DNA from: JAFDVL01 sp964631865
GTDB taxonomy: Bacteria; Acidobacteriota; Blastocatellia; RBC074
NCBI GenBank assembly: GCA_964631865.1
Contig: CAZWAK010000001.1
Coordinates: 109,995 to 173,994 of the forward strand
DNA length: 64,000 bases
Direction of reading: 5' to 3'
Position numbers and translations under genes: made by a program. Shown here piece after piece: positions 52,246 through 61,453 of this stretch (position 1 is its first letter; every line of letters starts with the position of its first letter). The notes beneath the pieces were generated by a model. The model had not been told where the DNA came from, made no database searches, and worked only from the letters and a program-made list of their open reading frames with translations.

Positions 52246-54165
52246 CTACTCAACGGGAACAGGAACCATCGCGCCGCCTTCATCACCCAAGTTAACGCCA
52301 TCGCCCACGATTACGCCGTCACCCAGAATTACACCATCACCCAAAATCACGCCATCGCCGAGCACCACGCCATCGCCCAAAATTACGCCGTCCGAAAGCA
52401 CCACGCCGTCCGAAAGCACCACGCCATTGGTCGTGATCGCGCCTGCCGTGTTGAGCACGCCAGCGCCCACAAAGCTCGCGCTCAAGCCCAACGAGCCATT
52501 CGCGATGACCGTCGCATCCGTGAGCAAGGCGCTTTGCGCATACATCGCGTGCCACTTCGTCACCAACGCGCTGCCGTACAACAAGCAATAATCCGTCACA
52601 ATGCCTTGCGACCAATAACAGGTTTGTCCGGCAATCGTCGTGGCCTGCGTGCTCGGCAACGCGGCGGTGAGCATCGCTGCACCGTTCGTCAATGTCGTCG
52701 GATTCGCGGTCACGAGCCGTGCCACCCGCAGTGCGCCTTCGACGTTGAGCTGGCCTGCGCCTTGCTCAAACGAATTCGCGCCTTGCAGCGGCTGCGCCGT
52801 GTACATCAGGATCGCCTTGACCAAATTGGGCGTCAGATTCGGATTCGCTTGCAACAACAACGCCGCTGCGCCCGCTACGACCGGAGCCGCCATCGAAGTG
52901 CCACTCATAAACATGGTCTTGCTCGACCCATCCACCGTCACCAATGTGTCCAGCGGCGGCGTCTGTTGCACGCGCCTGTTCGGCAATAAGGCGGAACGGG
53001 GATTTCTCGATTGCGCACCGATCAGGCGATTGCCCGGCGCAACCAGGTCAGGCTTGATTAAATTGTCATAGCGTCGGACGCCATTCGAATCAACGTAAGA
53101 ACTGCGCGTCGGCCCACGCGAACTGTACGAGGCGACGACATCATCCGAACGAACATTCGTGCCGAAGGTATTGACCGCGCCCACCGTAATCACGGACGGA
53201 TCATTGCCGGGTGCGTGAATCTGCCCGTAGACTTTTTGCCCCTGCGAGTTTTTCCCTTCGTTGCCGGCTGCCGCGACGACCACGATGCCCGCATCGTGCG
53301 CGCGCCGCGCCGCCAGACACAGCGGATCGAATTGATAGCTGTCAACGGCGGTCGTCCCCAAACTCATATTGATGACGCGCAGGTTGTAGGTGACTTTGTT
53401 GGCGATACACCAGTCCAGCGCCGCAATAATGCCGCTCGCCGTACCCACGCCGTTATCATTCAGCACGCGCAGGTTGATCAGATTCGCGCCGGGAGCAACG
53501 CCTGTGTATGCGCCGCTGGCAAAACCGTTCGTCCCGGCCGCCAGCGAAGCCACGTGCGTGCCGTGTCCGTTGGTATCGCCCACGATGTTTTCGCCCGTAA
53601 AATCCTGGCTCAACAGCACGCGATTCGCGCCATTTTTCAGCAACAATTTGTGCGCGTTGTCCATGCCGCTGTCGAGGATGGCAATGGTGATGCCGCTGCC
53701 GTCCAACGTCGTGCCGCTGATGACATTGCGCACCTGTGTCGAGGCGGACGTCGTTTCCACGTGACCAGTGGCGGCCACGTCCCGATCCGGGCTGATGTAG
53801 ACAAAGGAATCGTCGGCTTCGAGTTCTTTCAGCCGTCGCAGGGGGATTTCCGCCGTAATCAGACCAAAGCGTCTATGGGACTTCTTGATGCGCCCGCCTT
53901 TGGATTCAATGGCATTCTGAAGCGTGATCTGCGCAGCGAGACTATCCACCTGCAAAATCACGCGCTGCGTTTTGAGTTCGGCCAACGTCCCGCGCATTTT
54001 CGTGATGCGATCATCCAAATCGCGCGCCATCTTCCGATGCCGAAATTTACCTGGTTTGGAAGGATTCTCATTGCCTTTGACGGGGTTGGCATAGACGCCC
54101 AATCCCTGAAAAACTAAGGCTAAAATAAGAAGAATCATCATCCCTTTTTGTTGCTGCTTCTTCAT
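52246..54165 (-). CDS. S8 subtilisin-like protease with hexad-repeat tail, copy 4
   Basis: 639 residues. Signal peptide (to about 26), propeptide (QRVILQVDSLAAQITLQNAI), and S8 domain with Asp165 (ILDSGMD), His201 (GHGTHV) and Ser424 (SGTSMAAPVVAG). The tail has eight or nine hexads of VILGDG/VVLSDG type, the most regular of the four, then a short PVPVE end. It lacks the DDADEAARLQ pro-part of copies 2 and 3 and their upstream block, so it is a more distant paralog. AGGAG precedes the ATG. The GNAT gene follows. Confidence 0.92.
   Translation of the reverse strand: MKKQQQKGMMILLILALVFQGLGVYANPVKGNENPSKPGKFRHRKMARDLDDRITKMRGTLAELKTQRVILQVDSLAAQITLQNAIESKGGRIKKSHRRFGLITAEIPLRRLKELEADDSFVYISPDRDVAATGHVETTSASTQVRNVISGTTLDGSGITIAILDSGMDNAHKLLLKNGANRVLLSQDFTGENIVGDTNGHGTHVASLAAGTNGFASGAYTGVAPGANLINLRVLNDNGVGTASGIIAALDWCIANKVTYNLRVINMSLGTTAVDSYQFDPLCLAARRAHDAGIVVVAAAGNEGKNSQGQKVYGQIHAPGNDPSVITVGAVNTFGTNVRSDDVVASYSSRGPTRSSYVDSNGVRRYDNLIKPDLVAPGNRLIGAQSRNPRSALLPNRRVQQTPPLDTLVTVDGSSKTMFMSGTSMAAPVVAGAAALLLQANPNLTPNLVKAILMYTAQPLQGANSFEQGAGQLNVEGALRVARLVTANPTTLTNGAAMLTAALPSTQATTIAGQTCYWSQGIVTDYCLLYGSALVTKWHAMYAQSALLTDATVIANGSLGLSASFVGAGVLNTAGAITTNGVVLSDGVVLSDGVILGDGVVLGDGVILGDGVILGDGVIVGDGVNLGDEGGAMVPVPVE
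52290..52432 (-). repeat. 18-bp tandem repeats coding the hexad tail, copy 4
   Basis: Eight in-frame units coding V-[IV]-L-[GS]-D-G. The pattern fits the hexapeptide rule of left-handed beta-helices (aliphatic, small/acidic, x, x, small, x). Confidence 0.82.
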
Positions 54166-54490
54166 TGCAAACTCCTATGACAAAAAGTGTGGCGATTCTT
54201 GCTTGTGCAAGAAAAATAGCCGTTCTCATCACACGATAAGTGACAAGAACGGCCATTCGGAGGGAACTGGTCGAGCGTCTCTTCGGGAACTTCCGCTGCC
54301 GTATCAGACATCTGACGTAGGCCGGTGAGTGCGTGCCCACACGGGCTTTCGCGCACGTGCAGGCTCTTATCGGTGACGTAATCCTCGTTTGGAAAGACCT
54401 TGTCTCGCAGACAGAACTGATGCGAGCAGGCGGAGCTTACTGAGAACTTTTCACAAAGCCATATCGGGTTGATGATAAGTACCGTGAAAT
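54166..54490 (-). other. Leader region between symporter and S8 protease copy 4
   Basis: 325 bp with no confident gene. A Cys-rich reading frame on the minus strand (about 54162-54530) overlaps the protease start and lacks a recognisable domain. A terminator-like hairpin lies near its end (54218-54255), so the stretch may be a leader RNA for the protease gene. Confidence 0.4.
54218..54255 (-). terminator. Hairpin with T-tract in protease leader
   Basis: On the minus strand GGCCGTTCTTGTCAC and TGATGAGAACGGCT form an imperfect stem followed by ATTTTTCTT. It lies about 50 bp before the ATG of the S8 protease, so it can be an attenuator or the end of the symporter transcript. Confidence 0.6.
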
Positions 54491-56035
54491 TCAGGACAGA
54501 AGTTTTCGCAACGGCTGGGGCGCGTCCCACCGCTGCGTCAAGCGAGATACCAATGGCAACAAAACAATTCCGACCAGAGCGACCAGCATCTTGAACGGAA
54601 ACAGCATCGTCGTGCCGTCGTACCAGCTTTTTGGCTCGCCGGGCAAAATCGCGGCAAAGAGTTCAGGATACGGAATGAAGGCAGACAAGTTCAGCAACGG
54701 CTCGCCCCCGCCCAAGCGCAACACGAGCGACACAACGAAGGCCGTGATCGAACCGATGCGATTTACTTTCGGATCGAAGAGCGCAAACACCAATTGCGGA
54801 AACAGCAGCACGAAAATCAAATCGCTCGTGAAAAACCACAACGCCTGCACACTTTGCACCTTGAAGGCCATGACCGTTGCCGCCGCGCCGAGCAGCACAA
54901 TTGTCGCGCGCAACAATCGTTTCATCTGCGATGGCGACAACTCAGGCCGCAACAAGCGATGACAGAAATTCCACGTGAACATCGAACTGGCCGAGAGAAC
55001 CGAAGAGCTGAAACTCGAAGTCACCGCGCCGATGATTGCGCCCAAACCGAGCAGGCCGATGAGCGGCGGCATCACATACTGAAAAATCATCGGCAGCGTT
55101 TGCGACGGCTGCGCCTGCAACTGTGCTAAAAAATTAGCAGGCCAGCGATAACTCAGCGCCGACAGCCCCAACAACAACGGCGGCACGGTAAACGCAATCG
55201 TCAGCAGTCCGGCGAAGATCGAATGCTGCTGCGCGCGCGCAGGCGTCTGACACGACAGCACGCGCTGAAAATAACAATTCCACGGGATGCCGCCCAACAC
55301 CAACATCGCGCTCACGTCCCACCAATTCACAATCGTCGGCGTCGCCCAAAATTCGCCGTTGGATTCGAGCGGCGGCAACAAACCCAAACGATCCGGGCGC
55401 GCGGCTTGATAACTCGCCATCGCGTTGCTCAAGCCGCCCACTGCATCCAGCATCAACGGCAGCGCGGCTAATAATCCAAGCGCGACCAGGCCAAGCTGAA
55501 ACGCATCGGTGTACGCTACCGACCACATCCCGCCGAGCATCGTGTACGCGACAATCACCACCGCCGAAAGCAGAATCGCCGTGCTGAGTTTCATCCCCGC
55601 CATCACGCTGATCGTCGAGCCGACCGCGACTAACAATTCCGCACTCCAAAATACTTCGCCCATCAAGGCAGGCACAAACAACACCGCCGCCCACTGCTTG
55701 CCGAAGCGCGCCTCGAACGGATCAATCAGCGTCGTGAATTCGTGCCGCCGCATCGTTTTCGCAAAGAACAAGCCGCCGAGGATTAAGCTGATGCCAAAGC
55801 ACAACCCGCCTTGCACGCCGAGCGCGACGCTGGATTTGTAGACGCCTTCCGCCGTGCCGAGCAAATAGCCGCCATCCACCCACGTCGCCGTCATCGTCAG
55901 CGTCGCAATCCACAACGGCATCGCGCGTCCGGCGACGATCATATCCGCCGCCGTGCCGTCTTTGACTTTGCGCGCGGCAAACCAACCAACGACAAGAAAT
56001 GTGGCGTAAAGACTGAGGACGGCGGTCAGTGCCAT
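54491..56035 (-). CDS. Sodium:solute symporter, CHT1 (choline transporter)-like
   Basis: 514 residues, about 13 membrane helices, SSS family. Several segments recall the animal high-affinity choline transporter: TATWVDGGYLLGTAEGVY, GGLFFAKTMR, VPALMGEVFWSAELL, LGGIPWNCYFQRVLS, SVLSASSMF, and LRLGGGEPLLNL near the C-terminus. The ATG at 56035 lies 11 bp after the dehydratase stop, so the two are likely coupled. By similarity it could import choline; by operon it could import the sugar acid used by the dehydratase. Confidence 0.85.
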   Translation of the reverse strand: MALTAVLSLYATFLVVGWFAARKVKDGTAADMIVAGRAMPLWIATLTMTATWVDGGYLLGTAEGVYKSSVALGVQGGLCFGISLILGGLFFAKTMRRHEFTTLIDPFEARFGKQWAAVLFVPALMGEVFWSAELLVAVGSTISVMAGMKLSTAILLSAVVIVAYTMLGGMWSVAYTDAFQLGLVALGLLAALPLMLDAVGGLSNAMASYQAARPDRLGLLPPLESNGEFWATPTIVNWWDVSAMLVLGGIPWNCYFQRVLSCQTPARAQQHSIFAGLLTIAFTVPPLLLGLSALSYRWPANFLAQLQAQPSQTLPMIFQYVMPPLIGLLGLGAIIGAVTSSFSSSVLSASSMFTWNFCHRLLRPELSPSQMKRLLRATIVLLGAAATVMAFKVQSVQALWFFTSDLIFVLLFPQLVFALFDPKVNRIGSITAFVVSLVLRLGGGEPLLNLSAFIPYPELFAAILPGEPKSWYDGTTMLFPFKMLVALVGIVLLPLVSRLTQRWDAPQPLRKLLS

Positions 56036-56046
56036 AAGGTAGAAGT

Positions 56047-57768
56047 TCAGTGCGAATCGCGCGTCACGACCGTGCCGCTTTTGCCCACGAGAAAATCCAA
56101 ATCTGCGCCTTTGTCCGCGCCCAACACGTGTTCGACGTAGAGTTTGTAGTAACCGCGTTCCGCAGGCGGCAATGCGGGCGTCCAATTTGCACGTCGCCGC
56201 GCTAATTCTTCCGCGCTCACATCCAGATGCAAGCGGCGCGCTTCGACATCGAGTTCGATGAAATCGCCGTTCTGCACGAACGCCAACGTGCCGCCCGCTG
56301 CGGCTTCCGGCGTCACGTGCAAAACGACCGTGCCGTAGGCTGTGCCGCTCATCCGCGCGTCCGAGATGCGCACCATGTCCGTGATGCCTTTGCGCAACAC
56401 TTTCGGCGGCAGCGGCATGTTGCCGACTTCGGGCATTCCCGGATAGCCTTTCGGGCCGCAGTTCTTCAGCACTAAAACACACGTTTCATCAACGTCGAGA
56501 TTTTCATCGTCAATGCGTTCGTGAAAGTCTTCGATGTTCTCGAACACCACAGCGCGTCCGCGATGCTTCATCAATTCTGGCGTCGCCGCAGAGGGCTTCA
56601 GCACCGCGCCGTTCGGACATAGATTGCCGTGCAACACCGCGATGCCGCCGTCGGGCTTGAACGGATGCTCGAACGGAAAGATTACGTCGCGGTTGAAGCA
56701 TTCCGCATTCGCCACATTTTCGCCGATGGTTTTGCCGCTCACGGTCAGCGCGTCTTTATGAATCAAATCGCCGAGTTCGCGGATGATGACCGGCAATCCG
56801 CCAGCGTAATAAAAATCTTCCATCAGGTATTGGCCTGACGGCATCAGGTTCAATAAACACGGCACTTCCTTGCCCAGCTTGTCCCAATCTTCGAGCGAAA
56901 ATTCGACGCCCAAACGTCCCGCAATCGCCAGCAAATGAATCACGGCATTCGTCGAGCCGCCAATCGCGCCGTTCACGCGCACGGCATTTTCAAAGGCTTC
57001 GCGCGTGAGAATTTTGGAAATAGTCACGTCTTCATGAACCAGTTCGACAATGCGCCGCCCGGCCTGATGCGCGAGCGCGTAGCGGCGCGAATCTACCGCC
57101 GGAATCGCCGCGTTCGTCGGCAAGCCGATGCCCAACGCTTCGACCATACTCGCCATCGTCGAAGCCGTGCCCATCGTCATGCAATGCCCATTGGAACGGC
57201 TCATGCAGGCTTCGGCAGAAAAGAATTCTTCGGGCGTCATGCGACCGCCGCGCATCTCTTCGCTAAAGCTCCACACGGCTGTTCCCGAACCAATTTCTGT
57301 GCCGCGATATTTGCCGTTCAGCATCGGCCCGCCGCTCACGAAAATCGCGGGGATGTCGCAACTCGCCGCGCCCATCAACAACGCGGGCGTCGTCTTGTCG
57401 CAGCCACCAAGCAGCACGACGCCATCAATCGGATTGCCGCGAATGGATTCTTCGACATCCATGCTCGCCAAGTTGCGAAACAGCATCGCGGTTGGGCGCA
57501 TCAACGTTTCGCCCGTAGACATCACAGGGAATTCGAGCGGAAAGCCGCCCATCTCCCACACGCCGCGTTTGACGCGCTCGGCAATGTCCCGGAAATGCCC
57601 GTTGCACGGCGTCAACTCTGACCACGTGTTACAAATGCCGATGACCGGACGCCCATCAAAGACGTGATCGGGATAGCCCTGATTCTTCATCCAACTGCGA
57701 TAAATAAAACCAGCTTTGTCCATTTTGCCAAACCACGTTTGGCTGCGGAGTTTTTTCTGCTCTGCCAT
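56047..57768 (-). CDS. IlvD/Edd family dehydratase, probably sugar acid type
   Basis: 573 residues. Iron-sulfur/Mg-dependent dehydratase with conserved GICNTWSELTPCN, LLGGCDKTTPALLMGAASC, ACMSRSNGHCMTMGTASTM, the cluster Cys residues, and the C-terminal ISDARMSGTAYG. The start (KKLRSQTWFGKMDKAGFIYR) resembles L-arabinonate/D-xylonate dehydratases more than the amino acid enzyme IlvD. AAAGG precedes the ATG. It is followed by the symporter gene, which fits uptake and breakdown of one substrate. Confidence 0.87.
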   Translation of the reverse strand: MAEQKKLRSQTWFGKMDKAGFIYRSWMKNQGYPDHVFDGRPVIGICNTWSELTPCNGHFRDIAERVKRGVWEMGGFPLEFPVMSTGETLMRPTAMLFRNLASMDVEESIRGNPIDGVVLLGGCDKTTPALLMGAASCDIPAIFVSGGPMLNGKYRGTEIGSGTAVWSFSEEMRGGRMTPEEFFSAEACMSRSNGHCMTMGTASTMASMVEALGIGLPTNAAIPAVDSRRYALAHQAGRRIVELVHEDVTISKILTREAFENAVRVNGAIGGSTNAVIHLLAIAGRLGVEFSLEDWDKLGKEVPCLLNLMPSGQYLMEDFYYAGGLPVIIRELGDLIHKDALTVSGKTIGENVANAECFNRDVIFPFEHPFKPDGGIAVLHGNLCPNGAVLKPSAATPELMKHRGRAVVFENIEDFHERIDDENLDVDETCVLVLKNCGPKGYPGMPEVGNMPLPPKVLRKGITDMVRISDARMSGTAYGTVVLHVTPEAAAGGTLAFVQNGDFIELDVEARRLHLDVSAEELARRRANWTPALPPAERGYYKLYVEHVLGADKGADLDFLVGKSGTVVTRDSH

Positions 57769-57847
57769 GCAAGAACCTTTCTGAATTGTAGGATTACGAA
57801 GCGTGGCTATCTTGCCTCAGGTCAGACCAAGTAGGCAAATCAGGGTT

Positions 57848-57907
57848 GGCACGCCAGCATCTTGCTGGCAGCGTTTTCAGCTATTGCCAGCAGGATGCTG
57901 GCGCGCC
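57848..57907. repeat. Palindrome with nested CCAGCATCTTGCTGG units
   Basis: GGCACGCCAGCATCTTGCTG... (57848-57870) pairs with 57885-57907 over 23 bp. Each arm is itself a small palindrome (CCAGCATCTTGCTGG, CCAGCAGGATGCTGG). The right end shares its last base with the hsdR stop codon (57907-57909). Confidence 0.75.
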
Positions 57908-60900
57908 TAAGCAGCAGCCGCGTTCTGTCGAATGTTCTGCAAGATACCGACAATGCGATCAGCATCGGCATCACCAAAGACGCCGTCCAATCCGGCGGGG
58001 CTGAAATCGGTGAACGGCGTTTCGTACAGCAGCTTCGCGTCCATCACGCCGTTTTGCGTGAGGTAATCAATGATTTGGTCAATGAAACGAATCTGATTGG
58101 CACTGAGAATTTTGTGCGCCAGATATTCGCCGAACGCTTCTTTGGCGGCTTCGCGGTCAAGCCCGACCAGCTTGCGAATGAACAAGCCCAGATGTTCCTG
58201 CTTGCCGTACGTGCGCTCAAAATCTTCGCGCGTTCCCAGTTCGCCGCTCGCAAAAAAGATGCGCTCGATTTCGGCGATGTCGCTCGGCGTGATGGTCAAG
58301 TTGCGTTTCAGTTTGTGAATCGTGATGTGGTTTTCGTGGGCTTTCAGAAAGTGTGTGACTTTCTTGCGATACTGCTCGCGATCCGCTGCCGTCGTGATGC
58401 CGCTCAAGCCTACTTCGCGCAGGTCGCCGATTTCGTCCGTAAAATCGCTGGTCAGAATTTTGCGCTGCTTCTTCTCAATGAATTTCACCAGATCACGCAG
58501 CCGTCGCCGCACGTCTTCCAACATCGGCAACGTGATGTCTGCCCAGTATTCGTCCTGTTGCAAATCCAGAATCAATTCCAGTTGTTCGCGCACCATTGGG
58601 ATGCTTTGCTTTTCTTCTAAACGGCTGGCGATTTCTCTGACATTCGTACTCAAGCGCGTGAATGCAGCATCAATGTTGAGCAGGCTCAATTGCAATTTCA
58701 GCATCGTCAAATCAAAGCGTTTGGCCGTTTCGTCTTCCGCTTCCAATTCGCTTGGCAAGCCCGCAAGGATGTGCGCGATCTCGTCGAATTCGTCCGCGTT
58801 CAATTGCTCCCACGCGGCGCTTTCGCGGTACTTCTCGACCTGTTGACGATGTGGGCGCACGACGAAATTGTTCGTGTTCATCGCGGCAACTTCGCGGCAT
58901 AACGTGTCGGCTAAATCCTGATCCAGCGTTTTGATTTCCGCGTCCTCGCTCTTCATGTGGCGAAAGCTTTCGAGCAGTTCCAGCCGCGTTTTGAAGAGCT
59001 TCGTACTCAACGAATCCTGACTGCTGCCTTCGATGCCTTTCACACTTTGATTGAAGAATTCAAAGTTGCGGCAGCAATCGAAGATGTAAAAGAATTCCTT
59101 ATCTTCGCCGGGGCCGAACAAATCAGGCCGCAAGCGTGTGCCGCGTCCGATCATCTGAAAGAACTTGGTTTTCGAGCGCACCATTTTGAAGAACATCAGA
59201 TTCACGGCTTCCGGGATGTCTACGCCCGTGTCCAGCATATCCACCGAAATCGCAATCTGTGGGCATTTGTCTACGTTCGAGAAATCGTCCAGCAGGCTTT
59301 CGGCATACGCTTCGTAATTGTCAATCACGCGCGCGAATGCGCCTTTGTAATGCGGGTAATGAATGTCAAAGCGTTCCTGAAGGAACAGCGCGTGCGCGTG
59401 ATTTTTGGCAAATATAATCGTCTTGCCCAGCACGTCGCCGCCCGCCACTTTTTGCCCGTGCTGCATCAACGTCGCCAGCGCCTTGTCCACCGTGTCTTCA
59501 TTGAAAAACCATTTGTTCAGCGCCGCCGATTCCACCGCGTCGGGAACGTTGCCTTCCTCGTCCCACTCCATCGCGTCCCATTGTTCTTGTTCCTCTTCGC
59601 TGAGGTCGTCGTACTTGATGCCTTCGCGGATGAATTTCAAATCCAGTTCGAGCGGGCGCGGCGGCACGAGAAAGCCGTCGGCTACAGCTTGATCCAGTTC
59701 ATACGCAAACGTCGGCGCGCCTTTTTCCAGATCGAAGAGCGAATAAGTATTGCGATCCACTTCGTCTTTCGGCGTCGCGGTCAAGCCGACAAGCAACGCA
59801 TCGAAATACTCGAAAATTGCGCGGTATTTTTGATAAATCGAACGATGCGCTTCGTCAATCACGATCAAATCAAAATGCCCCACGCCAAAGCGTCGCGTAT
59901 CGCCTTCCATCTGATTGATTAAGTTCATCATCGTCGGATATGTGGAAACATAGACGCGGCTGCCCGTCGCGTTTCTCTCCGTCACGAGGTTGACCGGGCT
60001 GGCGTCGGGCAAATGTTTCTTGAAGGCATTGCAAGCCTGTTTGACCAACGCGACGCGATCCGCCAGAAACAGCACGCGCTTGATCCAGTTGCAGCGTTGC
60101 AGCAGTTCACACAGCGCAATCACCGTGCGCGTTTTGCCTGCGCCGGTCGCCATCACGATCAAGGCTTTGCGTTGTTGGCGCGCAAAATGTTCACTCACGC
60201 GCGTGATGGCTTCGATTTGATAGTAGCGTTCGACAATCGTTTCGTTGACCGTTGCGTCCGTCAATTCTTTGCGCGTCGTGCGGCGTTGCAGCAACAGTTC
60301 CAATTCATCGCGTTTGTAAAAGCCCTGCACTTCGCGCGGCGGATAATTCTGATCGTCCCAGAACCACGTTTGGTAGCCGTTCGTGTAAAAAATCAGCGGT
60401 CGCTGCCCCGTCATTTGTTCCAGACAATCAGCGTACAACTTGGCCTGTTGTCGCCCGACGCGCGCGTCTACGGTCGTGCGTTTAGCTTCGACGATGGCGA
60501 GCGGTTTGCCGTCCGCGCCCCACAACACATAATCCACATAACCGATGCCGTTGGCGTTCGGCATGCCTGTCACTTCGTATTCGCGGTCTTCGGTTTTGTC
60601 GAGCGGCCAACCCGCTTCGTGCAACAGCAAATCAATGAAGTAGGCGCGCGTTTCGGCTTCGGAATAATCGTGATCGTCGGGGATGGCTTCGTTCTTTTTC
60701 TTGGCTTCGGCAATCTCTTTTTTCAGTTGCGCAATTTGCGCGTCAGTATCGGCCAGCGCCAATGCGCTCTTCGCCAGTTCCGCGTCCTTCTGGCGCAATT
60801 CTTCTTCCATCTTTTTCAACTGCTCGACGGTTTGCTTGACCGTTGCGGTGATTTGCGGCGGCACTTTCGCTTCGTCAAAGTTCAGCCCGTGAAAGTTCGC

Positions 60901-61284
60901 GGCGGTCTGGCGCGTGTACGTGCGCGCGAGCCAGTAGAGAAAGTGAAACAGTTCTTTCGTCACGCGCAGCGCATCGCGTTCGGTGATGGCTTTGCGGCTA
61001 TGCACGGCGATGTTGCCGACGTCTTTGATGGTTTTGACCTTGAGGAATAAATCGCTGGTCAGCGCGTTTTTGAAGGACGGTTCATAGATCAACGCGCTCA
61101 GGTTGTTGTCATACGGACGCCGCAGCGAACTGTCGTGTTGATAGAGCCATTCAATTGCGAGTTCGAGCGCGCGGCGGGCATAAAAACAACTGGAACGCGC
61201 ATCGTTGCGCACGGCGGTTTCGGCGCGGCGCGCGGCATCGAATAAATCTGTCCATTCGGGTTTGAGGAAAGCAAAATTGGACAT
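57907..61284 (-). CDS. hsdR: Type I restriction enzyme R subunit
   Basis: About 1125 residues of the EcoEI-like group. An N-terminal DUF4145-like helical domain (to about 120) and coiled coil (160-200) precede the nuclease site (DYVLWGADGKPLAIVEAKRT, about 250-267), then SF2 motor motifs: Walker A MATGAGKTRT near 380, DEAH near 476, VGLTATP, and MIGRGTRLRP. The start ATG at 61284 is chosen over a TTG at 61305; neither has a ribosome site. With HsdS (62124-63350) and an unseen HsdM it would form a restriction-modification complex. Confidence 0.93.
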   Translation of the reverse strand: MSNFAFLKPEWTDLFDAARRAETAVRNDARSSCFYARRALELAIEWLYQHDSSLRRPYDNNLSALIYEPSFKNALTSDLFLKVKTIKDVGNIAVHSRKAITERDALRVTKELFHFLYWLARTYTRQTAANFHGLNFDEAKVPPQITATVKQTVEQLKKMEEELRQKDAELAKSALALADTDAQIAQLKKEIAEAKKKNEAIPDDHDYSEAETRAYFIDLLLHEAGWPLDKTEDREYEVTGMPNANGIGYVDYVLWGADGKPLAIVEAKRTTVDARVGRQQAKLYADCLEQMTGQRPLIFYTNGYQTWFWDDQNYPPREVQGFYKRDELELLLQRRTTRKELTDATVNETIVERYYQIEAITRVSEHFARQQRKALIVMATGAGKTRTVIALCELLQRCNWIKRVLFLADRVALVKQACNAFKKHLPDASPVNLVTERNATGSRVYVSTYPTMMNLINQMEGDTRRFGVGHFDLIVIDEAHRSIYQKYRAIFEYFDALLVGLTATPKDEVDRNTYSLFDLEKGAPTFAYELDQAVADGFLVPPRPLELDLKFIREGIKYDDLSEEEQEQWDAMEWDEEGNVPDAVESAALNKWFFNEDTVDKALATLMQHGQKVAGGDVLGKTIIFAKNHAHALFLQERFDIHYPHYKGAFARVIDNYEAYAESLLDDFSNVDKCPQIAISVDMLDTGVDIPEAVNLMFFKMVRSKTKFFQMIGRGTRLRPDLFGPGEDKEFFYIFDCCRNFEFFNQSVKGIEGSSQDSLSTKLFKTRLELLESFRHMKSEDAEIKTLDQDLADTLCREVAAMNTNNFVVRPHRQQVEKYRESAAWEQLNADEFDEIAHILAGLPSELEAEDETAKRFDLTMLKLQLSLLNIDAAFTRLSTNVREIASRLEEKQSIPMVREQLELILDLQQDEYWADITLPMLEDVRRRLRDLVKFIEKKQRKILTSDFTDEIGDLREVGLSGITTAADREQYRKKVTHFLKAHENHITIHKLKRNLTITPSDIAEIERIFFASGELGTREDFERTYGKQEHLGLFIRKLVGLDREAAKEAFGEYLAHKILSANQIRFIDQIIDYLTQNGVMDAKLLYETPFTDFSPAGLDGVFGDADADRIVGILQNIRQNAAAA

Positions 61285-61320
61285 AAACGAATTGGGCTGG
61301 GGCAATGGTTAATGGGCAAA

Positions 61321-61435
61321 GAGAAAAAACGAGATTACGAAACACACGAAAAAAACGGAACATACGAAAATGTTGTGAGGGTGATTCTTTTCTGTGTGTT
61401 TCGTTCATTTCGTCTGTTTCGTAATCTCTTTTCTG
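61321..61435. repeat. Palindrome with GAGATTACGAAAC arms
   Basis: Left arm 61321-61370 and right arm 61387-61435 are imperfect inverses with a 14-bp exact core GAGATTACGAAACA. It lies between hsdR and xisI. Confidence 0.75.
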
Positions 61436-61453
61436 TTTCGATTCATGAGAGTC

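Noticed and set aside
54162..54530. Cys-rich 122-codon frame on the minus strand
   Set aside because: It overlaps the protease start and the symporter end, includes a terminator-like hairpin, lacks a domain and has no good ribosome site. A leader RNA is at least as likely.
54491..56482. 663-residue form of the symporter
   Set aside because: The first 149 residues are Arg/His-rich shadow sequence opposite the dehydratase frame; the membrane protein starts at 56035.
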